From contig CM055096.1 of the NCBI GenBank assembly GCA_029204225.1, positions 75,493,521 to 75,553,520 of the forward strand: a stretch of 60,000 nucleotides of DNA. Direction: 5' to 3'. Origin of the DNA: Diphasiastrum complanatum. Its lineage: Eukaryota; Streptophyta; Lycopodiopsida; Lycopodiales; Lycopodiaceae. The position numbers and the translations under genes were made by a program. The notes below the pieces were generated by a model. That model ran no database searches, was not told the DNA's origin, and worked only from the letters and a program-made list of their open reading frames with translations. This document shows, piece by piece, positions 53,265-60,000 of the stretch. Position 1 is the first letter of the stretch; the number at the start of each line of letters is the position of its first letter.

Positions 53265-55020
53265 GCATGTTAGAAGTCCAAGAAAACCAGTCTTTTGATT
53301 CTTGGACATCCCAAGAACATCAAGAACTGGACTGTAAAGAGATATGCAAGAATTACACCACAGATCCAGCCTATTTAGTTTACCTAAATGCTGGTTCCTA
53401 CATTAATCCACAAACAAGGAAAGCAACTAATCCACTCTACGAAAGTAGCAAATCTAATCCACTCTACAGTCCACAACCACACACAAAAGGAGGGAAGGGC
53501 AAGATAATAACTGTATCACTCAAGAAACAAGCATGATCAAGGAGCTCAATGGATGCACCAAACTCGTGAAGGCTCTTCTCATTTCAGCATGGAGTTGATA
53601 CATTTCACAAAAATGCTCCTCTACTCAAAGAGGGAGTCCATTAAATAAGCAAGAGAGCTCCTTAGGTGGCATCCTAGTGGAATTTCCACATTTCGCAATT
53701 TACAAGTGGAATAATGCTCTCCACTAGAGGTCACCATCAAAAGGTGGCTCACTCTACTTTCTTTAAGAGGGGTCTACTTGCATATAATACATTTGCTTAG
53801 AAATACTAGTTCCTACATGGTCATTCCATCTTCCGGGATTCACCATGAGGCTTACACAGTTCTTACTTGTCATTACTAACTAGTATTCCTCGGCTCTCAT
53901 ACTCGGCTCTCAGTCTTCATTAGTCTTGTCTTCTCAGATACCTCCTCGGTCTAAGGTGAGAGGTGCTCTTGAGTTGCTCTGTCCAAGTATCTTGGGGATT
54001 CATCAAAATCAGCCAACATCATCCCACCGCTAATGTGTTGCAGGACCCACTACAACTCATATTGGACGATGTCGCTCCGCTTTGCATTGGCATCTTCAAT
54101 CGTCACTTGGAAAAGTGCAGATCCTCGTTCGCTTACATAAAACCAAGTGCTTATTGTTGCCAATCTTTATCACAAAAACTATTTTTCACGAATTGTCGCA
54201 GTTTAACCAGAATGTCTTATTGTTGTAGTTGGTTGACATTCTCAAAATTGGAGAGCTCTCAGCAGCTTCACAACTTGCATGCTTGAGTGCTTTCCATGTG
54301 TCTCTTTGTTTTGTCACTTGTATATGCCATTGACGGTTTCATCTTTGGTTTCTTGGCAGATTCTATCTTCTGGGCGGTCTATATCCTCCATTTGCTTCTG
54401 GGTGTTTCTGTGGTTCTTCTCTCAGTTGAAGTTTTAGTCTCAAGGAAAACCTTTTATCTACAGGTTGCACAAACTTTGATTATCAGTCTCAACAGGATGG
54501 ACTCATCAAAAATTGGTGGTAGAAACAGATTTGGATGGACGGTTTGATAACGATAAGAAAACATGATGAAGGCTTGGTGAAAGGATGAAGGAACTGATAG
54601 TTCTACAGTTGCAGTCTTGGACCCTTGCAATGGCGAGCTTTGACCACCACTTGCTGGGTGAGGAGCTTGCTTTATTTTGCAGATTCACGGTTGTCTTCAT
54701 CTTTCTTTTCTACAGCTCTTTCTTTTGATCCGTTACTTCTGGTTCTCTTTGGGCTTCGTAGGAGGGGATTCAACTATCATTGCTCCAAAGAGTTTCTTTT
54801 GATCAAGATTGATCTGGCTCATTTGTTGCTTAAGTTTTTGTCCTTTCCTCCTCAGCTTCTTGGATCTTTTCCTTTATTTCTTCTAGTTGCTTTGCCTACT
54901 TTTGTAGGTCTTTTTCGGCTGAACAACCAATATAGGTGGTAGTTGGTCTCCGCAAGACACTTGCAATGATCTATCAGCTGCTTCGGTAAGACTATCAAAA
55001 ACTGGGAATTTCTCAGAAGA
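53265..55020. other. Interior of the antisense element, 3' part
   Basis: No pol motifs are seen on the minus strand. Plus-strand frames (53255-53536, 53963-54286, 54287-54547, 54625-54942) are short and match no family. Possibly other repeats inserted here. Confidence 0.4.
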
Positions 55021-56049
55021 TTAGTAAACTGATGATAAAGAAACAAATGGAAGGAAAGGTGGTGACAACGATAGATGGTGTGGATGATAGACATGATAAT
55101 GGGCGCAAAAGTATGGCAAGAGGTTGGTTGAAGAAGGAGACTGATTTTCCAATGCTTGTGTTTCTCTTTTCTTAAGGATCTTCGTCATGACTAGATTTGA
55201 CTGACCAGACATACTGCTTTGGATAGACTTCAGGGTAGCTTGAAACTCATTGGTGAGTTTCTCCATCTGTTGTTGATGTTGCTTATTAAGCAACTCCAAC
55301 TGGGATTTTCAAAGCTGATCTCGAGTGTCCGCGATCGGCTTCAACTCATGGACAGGAGCACGTGGTGCTCGTCTTTCTCTGGATTCGTCAACATCTGATC
55401 CCTCGTCTTCTTCCTTGATGGCATTAGACATAGCTAATTTGAGGCTCATATATTCATCATTGGATTTAAGCTCGCATCTAATCCATCTTGGAAGGCCGAC
55501 TAAGAACTAGATGATGAACATCTGTTTGGAGGGCTATTCCTGTACTTGACTTTTGAGGCATTTGAAATGCTTGATATAGTCTCGTACACGTTCATCTTTT
55601 GTCATTTTGATGTTACTCAATTTGACAAAAGGACTTTCGATCAAGCGAAAGGGCTTAAAACGCTTGACAAATGACTCTTTTAGAATTGTCCAATCTGTTT
55701 TATCTTCACGATCAAGGTTGAAAAACCAATCACGTGCTTTAGCGATCATGGTCATTGAAAAAAATTGGACCATAGCATCAGGAGATGTTTCGCCATACAC
55801 ATCACATGCATTCTCACAGATTTGCAAAAATCTTTGAGGGTCCAAACTACCGTCAAACTTGGGTAGATCTAATTTGGGTGTACGTCTTTCAAGATGAGCT
55901 CCGTGGGTAGCAGAAAGTCCATTAGTGTTGGTTCTGACCCATGAGGGCTCAGCACCAAAAAAATGGGCTCGTGCTCGTGAAGACTCGGCTCTATCAGGTT
56001 CTTGTCCCTTGAATGGGTTTGTTGATTGGTCTTGTAGTTCGGCCCGCAT
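55021..56049 (-). pseudogene. Gypsy gag with coiled-coil tail
   Basis: Main frame 56049-55534 (171 codons): a charged N-terminus, then RTPKLDLPKFDGSLDPQRFL, a CDVYGETSPDAMVQFFSMTM stretch, ARDWFFNLDRE, and SFVKRFKPFRLIESPFVKLS. This is a clear Retrotrans_gag domain. A stop (about 55534) breaks the frame; downstream come a VGLPRWIRCELKS piece, an acidic EEDEGSDVDESRERR segment, and at 55299-55021 a Gln/Leu-rich coiled coil beginning MELLNKQHQQQMEKLTNEFQ. No CCHC knuckle seen. The long open stretch suggests fairly recent activity. Confidence 0.85.
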
Positions 56050-56099
56050 TCAGTAGAATCTATGACGTCTGATTTGTTCAACTACAGGGGACCTGACCT

Positions 56100-57960
56100 C
56101 GTTTGGATAATCGTCTAGGACTTCCGGATCTTGTTGTTGGTCCATTGAGTACTGGTTTGATTTTTTTTATTGTTTTGGATTTTCCGAGTTTTTTGGTGTT
56201 TTTGGAATTTTTTTTTTTGGCGATCCCTACGGATTACGGTTTATGGTTTACGGTGGGGTGCGGGTTCTATGATGGACAAGTGGAATGCGATGGGTATTAA
56301 GTAATGCAGTGGTAGGGCAAGGTGATCATTCCAGGGCGGATTGTGGTGGAATGCGGTGTCCGTTCCAGGGTGAGTGGCAGTGTTTACAGTGTCCGTGTGT
56401 TGCGGTGAAGGTGGCAGAGGGTAGTCATAGGGCAAATGAGTGCAGTTGGATGTGGCTGCGATGGACGAATGTGGTTGTATGGGACGGAAACGGTTGCGAC
56501 AGTGGATGGGGATGGTTGCGAAGATGTTGTGTTTGTCCATTTGCGATAGTATGTTGTGTTGGTGATGTAATGCGGTGGTTGTGGAAGGTTTGATAGAAAC
56601 GATGGAAATGCGGTTGCAACGGCGGTAAGGCGGTCTATGCGGTTGAGTGCGGGGGAATGTGGGGGTTTGCTATGGGAGTGTAATCAATGGCGGAGGTGAG
56701 GGAGGTGGTGTAGTGCAATTTATGCAATCAGTGGCGGTTATGAGGGACCTCTACGGTCAATTGCGGTTGCAACAATCAATTGCGGAGTGTTGTGGTTTGT
56801 TGTTTGCTTGGGGTGATTGGTGGTCTACGTGATGGCGGTTAGTTGTGGCTGTGAACGACTGATGGAGGTGTAAGGGGGTTGCGATGGAGGGTTGGGGTGG
56901 GACCCCTTTGGTCGAGATCTGATGATTGGCTCTGGCTTCGGTTGAGATTGAAGTTTGAGGGGAGTGATGGAGTGTGGATTGCGGTTGAGGCAATGTGAGG
57001 CTGTTAGGGGGTGATTGTAGAGGTCTATTTGGGAGAAGTATCGGATTACAAGTTACGGTTGGTTGGGATGCAGGTGCCTACAATTGAATGTGGTGGGATA
57101 TGGGTAAGTTGTGTGTTGCGATGGATTGCGATTTCTACGGTGGATCAGTGGAATGCGGCTGTTGTGGTGGTAGTGCAGTCAACTGCTGTGTCAGTGGTTG
57201 AGTGCATTTCAGTGGTTGATTATGATGTCAGTGATTGATTGTGGTTTCAATGGTCTATTGTGGTTTCCGTGGGTTTTGTGGGTAATTGCGGTTAAAGGTG
57301 GCCTGAGGGTAGTCATAGGGCTATGTGATTGTGGCTTGTTGCGACTGTGAATAAATGCGGTTGAGATGCAGGCGCTATGGTTCACTAGCAGATGAAGGTG
57401 GAAAGTGGTTTGTTGCGGCTGAGGGAGAGTGAAGCTTTAGGGGGTGATGTTGGAGGTCTGTTGTGGAGGAATACTGGGGTTACGGGTTACGGATGGATGC
57501 GGTTTGGATGTAATGGAATGCGGTCACAACGGAATGTGGATGGTTGTGATGGTTGTGACAAGTGATTGCGGGTGGAGGTGGAGGTGGTCCGTAAGGTGGG
57601 GAGAGTGCGGAGTGTTGCGATTGAAGTGGAAGGCGGTTGTGATGAGTGCGGGTGCGATTGCTGAAAAGTGGTGCGGGTAGATGCGAGCTACAGTGGTGGA
57701 GTGGTTCTCTACGTTTTAAGGGATAATACAAGTGGGGGTGTGGTGGAATGCGATGTTATGCTGATGTAGTTAGGTGAGTTGTGTGGGGTGGGTTTACGGT
57801 GGATTGCGGCGTAGTGCGATTCAAGGGTGAATGGAGGTTGGTTGTCTGCGAATGCGTTCTCCACGGGTCTAGGGTGGAGGTTGTGTGATGGCGATGAATA
57901 CGATAGCTGCAGTGCTGGTTTTTGGCGATGGTGACGGCTCAAGGCGGTTGCTGCAGGTGA
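56100..57960. repeat. G+T-rich degenerate repeat tract in gypsy leader
   Basis: About 1.85 kb in which the plus strand is strongly enriched in G and T, with endlessly varied short phrases such as GTGGAATGCGGT, GGTTGCGATGG and GATTGCGGTTG. The complementary (sense) strand therefore gives His/Pro/Thr-rich open frames that are composition artefacts. Confidence 0.7.
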
Positions 57961-57994
57961 ATGCGGTTGTTATTATCCAATGCAGATGTAGGCT

Positions 57995-58040
57995 CGTGTA
58001 GTTGGCCTCGTTTACAGCTCGTGTAGTTGGCCTCGTTTAC
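57995..58040. repeat. 25-bp tandem duplication
   Basis: GCTCGTGTAGTTGGCCTCGTTTACA occurs twice in tandem from 57991. Confidence 0.85.
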
Positions 58041-58127
58041 AGCATTGCATATAGATAGATAGATTGTCAGATAAATCGTCAATGCAAGCTTAGTTCTGAT
58101 CTTCATTGGAAATGTCTGTGGTCGAGC

Positions 58128-58590
58128 ATGGATCTGGGTAGGTTGAAGCAGGCCGTCGGTTGAGATTGAGGTAGTGCATCGGTTGAGATCTGAACGATTG
58201 GCTTCGGCTGAAATTTTCACTCTGGCCGTTGGTTGAGATTTAACGTAGGGCCGTCGGTTGAGGTCTGACTGATGGGCATCGGTTGAGATCTGACTGATGG
58301 CATCAGTTGAGATCTAACGCATGGCTGTCGGTCAAGATTGGAATGAGGTCGTCGGTTGAGAATGATTGATGGGCGTCGGCTGAGATCTGACTAATGGCGT
58401 CAATTGAGATATGAGTGGAAATCGTCGGTTGAGATCTCAATAGATTACCGTCGGTTGAGATGTAACGGATGACCGTCGGTTGAGATCTGAGTGAGTGTGT
58501 GTCGGTTGAGATTCAATAAAATGTGTCAGTTGAGATTGGACACGAGCTCTCTGGTTGAGATTTCAACACAAGGGGGGCTCCTATTGAGAT
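58128..58590. repeat. CGTCGGTTGAGATCTGA minisatellite
   Basis: About fifteen imperfect units of 25-32 bp built on (C/G)GTCGGTTGAGATCTGAxTGATGG, lying between the primer-binding site and the G+T-rich tract of the antisense gypsy element. Confidence 0.9.
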
Positions 58591-58656
58591 GTGATCATGA
58601 GGGGACGGGCGGAGCGTGGACAAGGTTGCGGGTTTCTGATGTAGAAGGTGTTGGAG

Positions 58657-58676
58657 TTCAATGGGCAACGGTGCCA
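58657..58676 (-). other. Primer-binding site of the antisense gypsy element
   Basis: Complement reads TGGCACCGTTGCCCATTGAA; its first 12 bases match the gypsy-type TGGCNCCGTTGCC. Confidence 0.75.
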
Positions 58677-58678
58677 AA

Positions 58679-59406
58679 TGTTTACAAATATCCTGATCTA
58701 GAGGATCTGTTGGTTTTTTGTTCTTTTACTTCTTGCTTACAGCTTCTATGGCTTGGTATTCTGCTTGTTACCAGGCTTCATGGCTTTATGCAGGATGCCA
58801 ACTGGTCATCTGTTTCTAATATTTCCAACTCTCTACGTTATTTATGTAGTGTTTGGGCTTATTGCAAGGGCCTCTTGCCATATTATGGAATATTCCATGT
58901 CATACCCAAAATCGGACAACATTGTAGCTTGTAGGAGAAGCTACATATCTTATCCATTAGATCTAGGATACATGAATCTTTACTATCGATAAGAAATGTT
59001 TACAGATCCCTTGATCCAGAGGATTTGTTGGTTTTTGGTTCTTTTACTTCTTGCTTACAGCTTCTACGGCCTGGTATTCTGCCTGTTACCAGGCTTCATA
59101 GCATTCATTAGAAGTCTTCTTGATCTTACAATGCCAAACCAGGCAGAAGGGACAGATTGTCATTGTAGTATATTTTTGTCCTGCCTGTCAAAGGACTACT
59201 CAGGGTCGTCTCTCTTGAACGCACTTACATTCATACATAGATGCAAGCCAAGAATGCTCATTCATAGATTAGAGTGCAGCCCAAATAATCATTCAGTAGA
59301 TTCTACAGCTACCTACTCTAAAAACGAACTGAATCAGATCCTAAGCATTACTAAATTGAGCTTCACTTGCATAAATTGACAAATCAAAAACCAAGAACTG
59401 ATCACA
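58679..59406 (-). repeat. 5' LTR with internal duplication
   Basis: 728 bp. A ~105-bp block (ATGTTTACA...ACCAGGCTTCAT) is present at 58678-58784 and again at 58996-59100. The left LTR has only the second block because it is truncated. Confidence 0.85.
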
Positions 59407-59754
59407 AATCCATAGGTTGTTCAAGCTCAAATTCTACTTTTGTTCAGATTGTTAACTTGAAAGGGCAATAATAAAACTTAATCCATGCATCCCAAGAGTA
59501 TCCGAGCCCAAAAAACCGCAAAAAGTATGTATAGGCTTAAGCAAATTATTGTTTAGGGTATAAATATACAATGTTTGAATGAGGTATTGATAGGTTATAA
59601 CACTAAAATCAAAGAGAGAGACATAAAAAGCCTGCTATTTTAGAGTTTTTGCTTGCTAACCATAGTAACGCTTCTACGTTTACCCTTTTTTCATGACGAG
59701 ACTTCTTAATAACATAGATAAGGCTCATACCTGAATATAGGTGGATGTGTTTTT
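59407..59754. other. Non-coding sequence
   Basis: No gene, repeat array or element end recognised. Confidence 0.4.
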
Positions 59755-60000
59755 TGTGAAGAATCTCAGATCATTTAAGATCCAAAATCATTCCTTGATC
59801 TTTCGTTAGAAAGACAACACAATCTACAACATTGCCAATGTAGAAAAACAACATTCACTTATTGAAAGAGATGCAAACTCAATAAGAACTTGATCAAACA
59901 TCAAATACTGAAGTTGCTTTCCATACAATAATAGTAACCTTCTTTATTTTCCACGCATGGATCCAAAAATAACAAATATGAGCATTCCACAAATAAGATT
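59755..60000 (-). repeat. LTR fragment running off the window
   Basis: Starts TGTGAAGAATCTCAGATC and aligns along its length with 28735-28995 (shared GATCTTT(C/G)GTTAGAAAGA, CCAATGTAGAAAAA, GAACTTGATCAAAC and GGATCCAAAAATAACAAATA). Confidence 0.7.

Larger units (their letters stand above)
52646..59406 (-). mobile_element. Antisense gypsy-type element with gag and long repeat leader, no pol seen
   Basis: LTRs at 52646-53264 (left, truncated) and 58679-59406 (right, 728 bp, TGTTTACA...TGATCACA). On the minus strand the primer-binding site TGGCACCGTTGCCCATTGAA (complement at 58657-58676) follows the right LTR with a two-base gap. A leader of about 2.6 kb leads to a gag frame at 56049. From 55000 to 53264 no protease, RT or integrase is recognised on the minus strand, so this looks like a gag-only non-autonomous element (TR-GAG type) or one with pol deleted. 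Confidence 0.75.

Noticed and set aside
56241-57942. His/Pro-rich minus-strand proteins
   Set aside because: Open frames arise from the G+T-rich composition of the plus strand; no domain and no codon pattern.

Overview
The window is nuclear DNA from a land plant. The evidence is two plant-type genes with spliceosomal introns, many Ty1/copia and Ty3/gypsy LTR retrotransposons whose primer-binding sites match the plant initiator-Met tRNA motif, an endogenous plant pararetrovirus, and very long dinucleotide microsatellites. The low gene density, the nested and decayed elements, a 3.4 kb intron in a small housekeeping gene and a possible Penelope-type reverse transcriptase suggest a large-genome non-angiosperm vascular plant (gymnosperm, less likely fern). 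That placement is inference; no marker here fixes the species.

Layout. 1-4.4 kb: an internally deleted gypsy element carrying a 720-bp DNA-transposon-like insert. 4.4-5.5 kb: copia pol scraps on both strands. 7.0-12.7 kb: a copia element interrupted by a complete 3.1-kb non-autonomous LTR element that has its own 5-bp target duplication and a 317-codon ORF. 13-16 kb: the last coding exon of a GRF-interacting factor (GIF/AN3 family). 16.5-22.8 kb: non-coding DNA with microsatellites. 22.9-27.7 kb: a broken caulimovirid polyprotein copy, including a dUTPase-like segment. 27.7-36.7 kb: LTR fragments, a copia half-element fused to a gypsy half-element, and more LTRs. 36.7-38.2 kb: coding-like remnants and a hairpin. 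38.65-44.59 kb: a complete six-exon gene for NC2-alpha (DRAP1-like, histone fold), the only intact full-length host gene in the window. 46.8-48 kb: a copia gag pseudogene and a 400-bp miniature LTR element (TRIM) whose LTRs each contain a tRNA-like sequence. 49.1-49.9 kb: a decayed reverse transcriptase resembling Penelope-like elements. 50.4-59.4 kb: two minus-strand gypsy-type elements with tandem-repeat-rich leaders. 59.75 kb to the end: another LTR.

The two host genes are unrelated in operation: GIF is a SWI/SNF-associated growth coactivator, and NC2-alpha is a TBP-binding repressor of RNA polymerase II initiation. Everything else is mobile or repetitive DNA. The most unusual item is the TRIM at 47.56-47.96 kb. 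It has LTR, PBS, polypurine tract and LTR in correct order, A- and B-box Pol III promoter motifs inside the LTR, and no TTTT run along its length. This parallels the known Cassandra TRIMs, which carry 5S rRNA sequence, but here the insert is tRNA-like.
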